The notes beneath the pieces were generated by a model. The model saw only the letters and a list, made by a program, of their open reading frames with translations, did no database searches and was not told where the DNA came from. A program made the position numbers and the translations under genes. A DNA stretch of 15,285 nt. Source: JBHHYU01 sp046757725. Its GTDB lineage: Bacteria; Desulfobacterota; Binatia; UBA9968. This document shows positions 7,841 through 13,395 of this stretch, piece by piece; position 1 is the stretch's first letter; each line of letters starts with the position of its first letter. The stretch lies in NCBI GenBank assembly GCA_046757725.1, contig JBHHYU010000074.1, positions 1 through 15,285 on the forward strand, in the 5' to 3' direction.

Positions 7841-9028
7841 CTACTCGTAGATCGAATCGTCCATCCTGGATACAACGCCTTCCCGCTCCAGCGTGGCCTT
7901 GTACTCCTCACGAAGGTGTGGATCCTCGTCTCGGTATGCGACCGCCGTCCCACCATCCTTGATTTCGATGGCGCCGTAGTCAATTGCCCGCTCACCCGGT
8001 CGGCCTCGCTCGCGCCCGGGGGCGTTGGGCCCGAACCAGGCGGTCAAGCGAAGGGGCACCTTGCTGATTCCGAAGTGGGCATGGAACCAGTTGCCGCCCA
8101 TAGGCGCTGCGCTAACCATTCCCACGGGCTCGTAGTCTTGCCGCCTTACTTGGTCGCCGCGGCCATCCTTCCAAGGCGTCGTGCCAAGGGTGCTGGGCCA
8201 GGTATAGGTGTAGCCCTTGCCCCTGAGGCAGATCAGTACAGCTGCTGAACCATGAGCGTGGGCCTTGGAGTACCGCCCGTTCTCATGCTGCCCGATCCAC
8301 ATGTAGAAATGGTTTCCGGTCATATGGGGTTCGATACGGCGATAGCCGGGGGACCGCCGGTTGTCCAGGGGCAGCTCACAATTCACGATATCCGGAATAA
8401 TGTTCGTTTGTCGCATTGCCAGGCCACGGACCGGGTCCGGTTCGATCTCTTCTTTGGGTTTATAATAATCGTCCGTTGGATCGAAACGGTCTTTGAAATG
8501 GTAGGGGCAGTTGAAGATAAAGTCCTGGTTGGAAATCAAATTCATAATATTGGGCGCGGTTGTTCCCCCCAACAGTAACGCCGGGCTGGAGGTGGCGTTA
8601 ACGATTCGATGCCACGCGTTGATAGGAATCGAGAACAAAGAACCGCTCTGCCACTCGAAGGTGAGCTTCTTGTTGCTCCCATCAGCCCAGACTTCAGTGG
8701 TTCCGCGGCCGTCGACAACAAGATATTGCTCTTCATACAAATGGCGCTCTGCGTTCAGGGCGCTTGCGCCTGGTACCTCGATGACGTAGGTGCCCCAAAG
8801 CCCCTCTGTACCTAAAAGCTGAATAAAGGTTCCATTGCCGCCCATGCGTTTCCATGGTTTCATGGGTAGATCCTGCACCCTCCTGACCCCAATCTCACGG
8901 TAAATGGGGATCTCCTGTTCTTCCATGAAGATGTCATACGGTGTCTTCGGGCGAGGAAACTTGCCGAAGCCGGCCTTTTGTTTCTCGTCTGTTGGTTCCT
9001 GCCATTTTTTTTTGGAATCTTGTGACAT
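7841..9028 (-). CDS. Bicupin protein, putative metal-dependent oxygenase or binding protein
   Basis: A 395-residue protein with two cupin barrels. The first (about 62-160) has NAERHLYEEQYLVVDGRG with H96, E99 and E100, and IPINAWHRIVN with H140, a plausible metal set. The second (about 235-335) has SKAHAHGSAAVLICLRGKG with H257 and H259, and GGNWFHAHFG with H316 and H318, again a good metal site. Bicupins of this layout include gentisate-type dioxygenases and oxalate decarboxylases, but the sequence is not clearly either, so no reaction is assigned. No signal peptide. The ATG is supported by AGGGAGG five bases upstream. First gene of a two-gene unit with the eutA-like gene 31 bases downstream, suggesting a shared, undefined catabolic role. 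Confidence 0.8.
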   Translation of the reverse strand: MSQDSKKKWQEPTDEKQKAGFGKFPRPKTPYDIFMEEQEIPIYREIGVRRVQDLPMKPWKRMGGNGTFIQLLGTEGLWGTYVIEVPGASALNAERHLYEEQYLVVDGRGTTEVWADGSNKKLTFEWQSGSLFSIPINAWHRIVNATSSPALLLGGTTAPNIMNLISNQDFIFNCPYHFKDRFDPTDDYYKPKEEIEPDPVRGLAMRQTNIIPDIVNCELPLDNRRSPGYRRIEPHMTGNHFYMWIGQHENGRYSKAHAHGSAAVLICLRGKGYTYTWPSTLGTTPWKDGRGDQVRRQDYEPVGMVSAAPMGGNWFHAHFGISKVPLRLTAWFGPNAPGRERGRPGERAIDYGAIEIKDGGTAVAYRDEDPHLREEYKATLEREGVVSRMDDSIYE

Positions 9029-9448
9029 GGTACCTCCCTACAGTTCGATCAAATTAGGTTCTATTGATAATCCCCAGCCTAAGCCGAGTCTTAAAATTTT
9101 CAACTTTTCTGAGTCTGATCCTTCATGGACACTGGAATAACCATTATAGAAATCTGCTTTAAGCCAAGGCATTCCGCGCTGAAGGATCAGCCGCGACCAA
9201 GCAACAGTTCCTAATGGAGTAGGTTGGCCGGCCAACTGAGAAATCTTAAAAACAGACTATCCGTTTAACAACTATTATGTCAACCTATGTAAAGATCATT
9301 GGTTTACCGACAATCACTGGTTTGAGATCGTTTAGTTGTCGTACTCCCAGGTAGAGGCGTGTTTGTCAAAGGCTTGTCGGTGGGGACGGCCGGGGCAATT
9401 ACGATTCCCGAGGGGGAGGCTCAGAGAGACTCGATTGGAGGTCAATAA
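9029..9448. other. Divergent intergenic region between the bicupin and GDT1-like genes
   Basis: About 420 bases holding the upstream regions of both flanking genes. It contains a 14-base perfect palindrome (9223-9236) and AT-rich sequence around 9240-9330 suited to promoters, but no convincing -35/-10 pair. A minus-strand open frame from a TTG at 9235 to 9038 (65 residues, containing RLILQRGMPWLKADFYNG) has some protein-like character and could be a gene remnant; it has no Shine-Dalgarno and is not called. No recognisable manganese (yybP-ykoY) riboswitch precedes the GDT1-like gene. Confidence 0.4.
9223..9236. repeat. 14-bp perfect palindrome, possible operator
   Basis: GTTGGCC followed directly by GGCCAAC, in the space between the divergent bicupin and GDT1-like genes. 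A dimeric regulator could use it. About one such palindrome is expected by chance in 15 kb, so the position is the only support. Confidence 0.3.
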
Positions 9449-9715
9449 ATGGTAGAACAATTCATTGCGACTTTTACCGCTGTATTTCTGGCGGAACTGG
9501 GAGACAAAACCCAGATTGCCACTCTTTCCTTTGCGGCAAATCCTCAATATAACAAATGGGTCGTCGTGCTCGGCTCTTGCTCCGCTCTGGTTTTAATTTC
9601 TTTACTAGCCGTACTGATTGGTGCTAAAGCGGGCGATTTCATAAACCCTAGATACCTAAAGCTGGCCTCCGGCTTGCTCTTCATCGGGATAGGTATGGTT
9701 ACCATCTTAAAATAA
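9449..9715 (+). CDS. Single-repeat GDT1/TMEM165 (UPF0016) membrane protein
   Basis: UPF0016 proteins are inner-membrane cation/proton exchangers, linked to manganese or calcium export. The 88-residue protein begins with FIATFTAVFLAELGDKTQIAT, which contains the family hallmark E-x-G-D-K-(T/S) at residues 16-21. Two more hydrophobic helices follow (VVVLGSCSALVLISLLAVLIG at about 38-58 and LKLASGLLFIGIGMVTIL at about 70-87). Full-length members have two such repeats (about 190 residues). This is one repeat ending in a normal TAA, and no second copy lies downstream, so it probably acts as a homodimer or with a partner encoded elsewhere. GGAGG lies eight bases before the ATG. Regulation is not evident. 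Confidence 0.85.
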   Translation: MVEQFIATFTAVFLAELGDKTQIATLSFAANPQYNKWVVVLGSCSALVLISLLAVLIGAKAGDFINPRYLKLASGLLFIGIGMVTILK

Positions 9716-10017
9716 ACACTCACTGGCCACAGTCCGCTCCTCGCTAAACCAAGAGAGGTTCGACGTGCTTTCCATTCCCGTTCAATTGATCTGAGCGGTG
9801 GTGCATATCCACTTGTTTGTGTTTGGCCATCGTTTTTTTCTGATCAATACAGAAAAGTTTTGCCCCCCTTCGACTTGTTCCTCCTCCCATGGCCGCTAGC
9901 TGTTAGGTCAGAGAGACTAACCTCGTTACCGTACGCAAAAGGCAGGTAAAGAACTGCGGGTGTTGCGTTCATCTTTCCTCGAAACAAATAGTTTTTGCGA
10001 CGAATTTGGCAGCGATT
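9716..10017. other. Gene-poor stretch after the GDT1-like gene
   Basis: No gene is supported. An AT-rich inverted repeat, TTTTCTG (9836-9842) and CAGAAAA (9850-9856), is too weak to call a terminator. GTTAG...CTAAC (near 9902-9920) is another short repeat. The region borders a dehydrogenase remnant at 10018, so it may itself be decayed sequence. Confidence 0.4.
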
Positions 10018-10164
10018 TTAGCCCTGTTTCAGTTCCTCAGGTGGTAGGAATCCGTGGCGGAGGGTATTCTCGCTGATAGTACGGGGTTCGAGAAACTGAA
10101 GGAGATAGTCCGACCCACCCGCCTTGGAGCCGATGCCTGACAGCTTGAGTCCGCCGAAGGGCTG
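10018..10164 (-). pseudogene. C-terminal remnant of 1-pyrroline-5-carboxylate dehydrogenase
   Basis: The minus strand encodes 48 codons then TAA. They begin QPFGGLKLSGIGSKAGG (10164 down to about 10114) and continue SDYLLQFLEPRTISENTLRH to GFLPPEELKQG. QPFGG-x-K-x-SG-x-x-SKAGG-x-DYL followed by EP-R-x-x-x-ENTLR is the C-terminus of bacterial L-glutamate gamma-semialdehyde (P5C) dehydrogenases, the second step of proline catabolism. Just upstream the frame loses all similarity (RHASKRSVLCS) and hits a stop, so the catalytic and NAD-binding parts are gone. The conserved stop and intact last 48 codons suggest a fairly recent deletion. The remnant has no start of its own and is not expected to make protein. 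It sits in the 620-base space between the GDT1-like and cnoX-like genes. Confidence 0.85.
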
Positions 10165-10336
10165 GCTGCAAAGAACGCTTCTTTTACTGGCATGCCGAAA
10201 CTGAGCAGCTTCAGTCGGGTGATTCGAATCGGACTAGAAACCCTTGCCCCTGCGGCCTAATCAAACGAGTTCTGCGAGTTTTGATTGATAAGTTCGGTGA
10301 GAGCAGCTGCAGTCCTAAAGAAAGAAAAAACGTTCT

Positions 10337-11191
10337 TTAACTAAAAAGGGCCTTGGCTAACTCGGCACGGTACCTTTCTACTAGTTCGCTTTCAGGCCCT
10401 AGGACGTCGAAGATCCGAAGCATTGCCTTACGGGCTCCGTCTTCGTGAAAACTCCGATTTTTTTTTATCACGGTCAAAAACTGCTCCAGCGCTTCTTCGT
10501 ATCTTTCCTCCGCAGCCATGACCTGAGCCAGCCCGAATCGCGCCTCTAGATTGTCCGGGTCTGAAGTCAGGAATTCTTGTAGAGCCGATTCGTTCTGGTC
10601 GGCCCCTTCCTGGAGGCTTTGTCTAGCTATGAGTTGATCGGCCTCCTGCCGTTCGGCCGACTCCAGCGCGACTCTCTCCAGGTAATTCAGAGAAGCTTGC
10701 CTGTCATCAGCCGCCATGAGGATCCGACCCAGACCTAAAAGGGCCTTGGCATGGTTGGGATCTTCATTTACAATCTCTTGATAAATGGTTTTGGCCTTCT
10801 CCGTTTGGCCTTCCTGCTCCAATCTTGCCCCTTCAAGGGCGTGGCGGTCTGACTCTGATGGAAGCAGGCGAGAAAGCAGCTCGCGCACCGATGTCTCCGG
10901 CACGGCCCCGGTAAATTCCCCCGCCACGTTGCCATCCTTGAACATTTTCACTGCCGGGATACCCTGGATTTGAAAACGAGCAGCCAGAGAAGGATTTTCA
11001 TCCACATTCACCTTGGCGAGGATGAATTCTCCCGCTTGCTCCTCAGCGAGCCGCTCCAGCACCGGGCCCAAGACTCGGCAGGGACCGCACCAAGGTGCCC
11101 AGAAATCGACCATGACCGGAAGCTGCCGGGAGCGTTCCACGACCTCTGTCTGGAAATGGGCCTCGCTAACCTCAATTGTCCATTGGTTCAT
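10337..11191 (-). CDS. cnoX: CnoX/YbbN-like thioredoxin with TPR domain (co-chaperone)
   Basis: CnoX (YbbN) proteins join a thioredoxin fold to TPR repeats, hold unfolding proteins during oxidative stress and pass them to GroEL/DnaK. The N-terminal thioredoxin domain (about 1-108) has VMVDFWAPWCGPCRVLGPVL with WCGPC at 34-38, KVNVDENPSLAARF, and the cis-proline segment GIPAVKMF (P79). Here the CxxC is intact, so true disulfide exchange is possible; E. coli CnoX lacks it. From about 113 to the end are TPR-like helices (AKTIYQEIVNEDPNHAKALLG, NLEARFGLAQVMAAEERYEEAL). The 284 residues match the family. No strong Shine-Dalgarno precedes the ATG. It lies downstream of the AhpD-like and OsmC-like genes on the same strand, consistent with a stress-response neighbourhood. 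Confidence 0.9.
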   Translation of the reverse strand: MNQWTIEVSEAHFQTEVVERSRQLPVMVDFWAPWCGPCRVLGPVLERLAEEQAGEFILAKVNVDENPSLAARFQIQGIPAVKMFKDGNVAGEFTGAVPETSVRELLSRLLPSESDRHALEGARLEQEGQTEKAKTIYQEIVNEDPNHAKALLGLGRILMAADDRQASLNYLERVALESAERQEADQLIARQSLQEGADQNESALQEFLTSDPDNLEARFGLAQVMAAEERYEEALEQFLTVIKKNRSFHEDGARKAMLRIFDVLGPESELVERYRAELAKALFS

Positions 11192-11393
11192 AAAAATTTA
11201 ACTGACTTCGATTCTTCATAAAACTATTGGCAGATTATTGGAAAAGGGCCATCTGGACTTTTTTGGTTAGGAGTTTCGAGTTCCGGGTTTTGGGTTCACC
11301 CAAGGTATAAAACTTAAAACTGTCCTTGTACTCCTTTGCCTGGCTGTTTCTCGCTTGCCTGGGGTCAGGACCTTTGTCGGGGGGTTTACAGGC
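11192..11393. other. Intergenic region upstream of cnoX
   Basis: About 200 bases. It contains the inverted repeat TTGGGT-TC-ACCCAA near 11295-11310 and a low-complexity run, GAGTTTCGAGTTCCGGGTTTTGGG. No promoter with a good -35/-10 pair for cnoX was found. The hairpin at its right border (11394-11424) separates cnoX from the AhpD-like gene. Confidence 0.35.
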
Positions 11394-11424
11394 ATAGTCT
11401 CTCAACAATCTATTGAGAGACTAT
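11394..11424 (+). terminator. 12-bp perfect hairpin overlapping the end of the AhpD-like gene
   Basis: ATAGTCTCTCAA (11394-11405) and TTGAGAGACTAT (11413-11424) form a perfect 12-bp stem with a 7-base loop. The loop contains the TAG stop (11412-11410) of the minus-strand AhpD-like gene. Read on the plus strand it is followed by TTTTCT, like a terminator. Read on the minus strand, the direction of the genes, it has no T-run. It may end transcripts weakly in both directions or protect the 3' end of the osmC-ahpD mRNA. Confidence 0.6.
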
Positions 11425-11655
11425 TTTTCTCGCTAAACCCCGCAGTTTAGCGGTCACAGGCCGCATGGCACAAACCACGGTCTCCCGGACCTCGTCATTG
11501 GTAGCTCCTAATTTCCGTGCGTCATCAAGGTGGTGCTTCGCTCCATGCTCGTTTCCAATGGCCAGGTTCACGGCAAAACGGATCAGCTGGTTAACCTTGG
11601 GCTCAAGCGATCCTTCCTTATATTTAACTGCGAGCATTTCTGTCTCCTCAGCCAT
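11410..11655 (-). CDS. AhpD/carboxymuconolactone decarboxylase-fold protein lacking the CxxC motif
   Basis: Small all-helical protein (81 residues) of the CMD/AhpD family. The central helix-turn NLAIGNEHGAKHHLDDARKL, followed by GATNDEVRE, lines up with the usual gCxxCixxHixxAlxaGAtxxEv signature. Here the two active-site cysteines are replaced by Asn and Gly, while the proximal histidine and the GAT-x-x-E segment are kept. It therefore cannot act as a thiol peroxidase or disulfide reductase like AhpD; the real activity is unknown. The one cysteine, in ETVVCAMRPV, is outside the active site. An AGGA lies six bases before the ATG. It starts 46 bases after the OsmC-family gene and probably shares its transcript. 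Confidence 0.75.
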   Translation of the reverse strand: MAEETEMLAVKYKEGSLEPKVNQLIRFAVNLAIGNEHGAKHHLDDARKLGATNDEVRETVVCAMRPVTAKLRGLARKIVSQ

Positions 11656-11701
11656 TGCAATTCCTGATTTTTATAGCTCTGTAAGGCAAGGATTTCACCT
11701 T

Positions 11702-12193
11702 TTATTTTCCAAGTCCTTCGGGATCAAACGCGGCACCGTTCAGAGTGAAATTGCGCTCCACCGGGACCGGCTGGAGGATCGTCTGCATCACATAACAGCC
11801 GTTCTCAGCGTTGCGAACCACTGCTGCAACCCGATCGGGTGCTCCCTCAGACTCCAGTTGCACCTGCATTTCAAAACCGACGCCGGTTGCCTGAACTGTT
11901 TGTCTTAGAACAGAGCCCTCACTTTTAAATCTGGCTTTTACAGATACGCGGGCTTTACTGATTTTGGTCTTCATCATTTCCCCGTACCGGGAAAGTTGGG
12001 TGAGTAGTCAAAAACCTAGGGATAGAGCAAAATAGGCCAAGGGAGGTGGGGCCGTGTTATCGCCGCCGGAGCGTGGACCCTCGTCACACTGCACGGTAAA
12101 ACCCCTAGCATGCCCCTCTTTACGGAGCTTCTCCATGGTCTCCGCGTCCGCCTCCACTACAATCTCTTTTTTTATTTGGATGTCCTCCGCCAT
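11702..12193 (-). CDS. OsmC-family selenoprotein (in-frame UGA at the peroxidatic cysteine position)
   Basis: OsmC/Ohr proteins are cytoplasmic thiol peroxidases that reduce organic hydroperoxides with two cysteines, one near residue 60 and one near residue 125. The first part (61 codons) contains GFTVQCDEGPRSGGDNTAPP and LAYFALSLGF. Then comes TGA (12010-12008), and the same frame continues LLTQLSRYGEMMKTKISKAR, VSVKARF and, near the end, NAENGCYVMQTILQPVPVE. Family members read GFC-LLTQ at this point, so the TGA stands exactly for the peroxidatic residue (position 62); the partner cysteine is C133. Total 163 codons, ending with TAA, which matches a full OsmC domain. AAGGAG lies six bases before the ATG. 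A SECIS-like hairpin follows the TGA. The alternative, a nonsense mutation, is less likely because the downstream frame is intact and the position is exact. Confidence 0.85.
11977..11994 (-). promoter_or_regulatory. Predicted bacterial SECIS hairpin for the OsmC selenoprotein
   Basis: On the minus strand, TTTCCC (11994-11989) pairs with GGGAAA (11982-11977) around a GGTACG loop. An alternative is a 7-bp stem TTTCCCG/CGGGGAA, including one G-U pair, around GTA. The loop starts 20-21 nt after the TGA, and its first bases are G and then G/U. Bacterial SECIS elements have a stem of at least four pairs, a small loop with a G among the first two bases, and a UGA-to-loop distance of about 16-37 nt; all hold here. 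The stem is in coding sequence, as in known bacterial selenoprotein genes, and is the presumed binding site of SelB. Confidence 0.75.
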
Positions 12194-12490
12194 AGGATCT
12201 CCTTTCCTATCTCACCGATTTTAGATTTACCCCCGTTAATATAGTCACGTTTTTCTCTTGTTTTCTACCTTTTTCCCATCGATTGTGCAGCGGCGAAATG
12301 GGTGTTATAAACGCGGTGGGCGATAAGGCTATGAGACAATACGGTAAGTGCTAGATGCGAGGCGCTGGAACGTTGAGGTAAGAAAACAAGCCCGGTTTTT
12401 TGGCGAACGAGATTTCAAACCGGAACACATTCATTTTCCTGGTCAGGCTAACTAACGATAGATGAAGTTAAACGGACAAAAGAAACGAGC
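12194..12490. other. Divergent promoter region of the OsmC and 263-residue genes
   Basis: About 300 bases between divergent genes. It holds the OsmC Shine-Dalgarno, an AT-rich tract with TATATT on the minus strand (near 12236) that may be part of the OsmC promoter, the plus-strand promoter described separately, and an inverted repeat CCGGTTT (near 12393) with AAACCGG (near 12417) in the 5' leader of the plus-strand gene. Confidence 0.4.
12283..12311 (+). promoter_or_regulatory. Possible extended -10 sigma-70 promoter
   Basis: TTGTGC (12283-12288), 17 bases, then TATAAA (12306-12311) preceded by TGT (extended -10 motif TGn). It would start transcription near 12318 and give a leader of about 170 nt before the ATG at 12491. 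Confidence 0.5.
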
Positions 12491-13282
12491 ATGGATGAGC
12501 GTCTGAGAAGTTTGCCGCTGACTAAACAAAAGGCCGCCCAAGTTCTGACGGAACGCGGCGAAGACGCGCTTCGAGAGCTTGCGGGTCGTTTTTCTGAGCT
12601 TCGGGTAAGATTTCGAGATCCACCGCTATTTAACCTAGCCGTTGCGGAATGGTTGGCGGAGTGTTTTCCAGTCAAGGCGGATCAGTCGTTTTATCAAAAG
12701 ATCTCATCCTACCTGGAAGAAGAGGGAGAGCCAAGTGTCCTAGAGGACAACGCTCAAGTCCCTCTTTTTCGTGAGGCGGCTACGCTGTGGAGGATTGTGC
12801 TCATTACCCAGGATGCGTCCAGTATCACCGATGAGTATTCCGCAACCGACATTTGGCTTTACCAAGAGATTGTGCTGAATGCGGCGGGTCTTTTGAGCAT
12901 AAAAAAAACGCCAAAGGGCATCGGGCCGTGGCTCTTTCTGGGTCCCTTTAAGCTTCTTGCTGCCTGGAAACCCGAGCATTGGGGCAGCATGGAGCATGAA
13001 CATCTGCTCTATCCTTTTGCCAAGGATGAGGTCTCTGCTCTGTCGTTTTTCAAGGAGAGGGAAGCGGACTGGCTGGGAAAAAACGTGGAGAGGATTCTTA
13101 AGATCGAAGAGCAGAATTTTTCCACTGCCTCCGCTACAATTGCCATGGCGCAGGATGTGCAGAAGGAACTTGCCAGGAGTGCCGGCAGCCATCTGCTCCA
13201 TATCAATGCCGGGTTAAGGCATCTAGGGTCTTCGCTTTTGTCGGGAAACCCTGGATCTTGTCTTCAACCTAGTCGCAAATAG
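12491..13282 (+). CDS. Hypothetical protein, 263 residues
   Basis: I do not recognise the family. The protein is soluble, acidic to neutral and rich in helix-forming residues. The N-terminal third is amphipathic (TKQKAAQVLTERGEDALREL, LAVAEWLAECFPVKADQSF). The middle is rich in Trp and aromatic residues (ATLWRIVLI, ATDIWLYQEIVLNAAGLL, WLFLGPFKLLAAWKPEHWG). A charged segment follows (FFKEREADWLGKNVERILKI), and the last about 30 residues (LRHLGSSLLSGNPGSCLQPS) look low-complexity and may be non-native sequence. There is no signal peptide, clear membrane helix or cysteine motif. The ATG has only a weak purine-rich stretch upstream. The opposite strand has a 153-residue open frame over the same bases, but the plus-strand translation has much better amphipathic periodicity. 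It is divergent from the OsmC selenoprotein gene. Confidence 0.6.
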   Translation: MDERLRSLPLTKQKAAQVLTERGEDALRELAGRFSELRVRFRDPPLFNLAVAEWLAECFPVKADQSFYQKISSYLEEEGEPSVLEDNAQVPLFREAATLWRIVLITQDASSITDEYSATDIWLYQEIVLNAAGLLSIKKTPKGIGPWLFLGPFKLLAAWKPEHWGSMEHEHLLYPFAKDEVSALSFFKEREADWLGKNVERILKIEEQNFSTASATIAMAQDVQKELARSAGSHLLHINAGLRHLGSSLLSGNPGSCLQPSRK

Positions 13283-13395
13283 GTCCTATCGCCTGCAACG
13301 GGTAAACTCAAGCGGAACGATATCGCAGAACTCCAGGGATAGAGGGGAATACTGTTTGCCAATTTGCTTTGCCCGGGTTACTGGTGGATGGGCCA

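Noticed and set aside
9038..9235. 65-residue minus-strand ORF upstream of the bicupin gene
   Set aside because: Starts with TTG inside a palindrome and has no ribosome site. Some protein-like sequence is present, but not enough to name a family or call a gene.
9330..9448. Manganese (yybP-ykoY) riboswitch upstream of the GDT1-like gene
   Set aside because: Expected from the gene family, but the conserved GGGGAGUAG and GAGACC-type segments are not both present in order; only G-rich stretches are seen.
9421..9918. Direct repeat TCAGAGAGACT at 9421-9431 and 9908-9918 flanking the GDT1-like gene
   Set aside because: An 11-base repeat is expected many times by chance in 15 kb, and no other sign of a mobile element or target duplication is seen.
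11702..12193. Two independent small genes, or an osmC pseudogene with a nonsense mutation
   Set aside because: Both halves are in one frame with full homology on both sides of the TGA. The TGA is exactly at the catalytic cysteine, and a SECIS-like hairpin follows. The downstream ATG (11977) would give half a domain that could not fold alone.
12740..13201. 153-residue minus-strand ORF
   Set aside because: Antisense to the better-supported 263-residue plus-strand frame. It has no Shine-Dalgarno and an unlikely composition.
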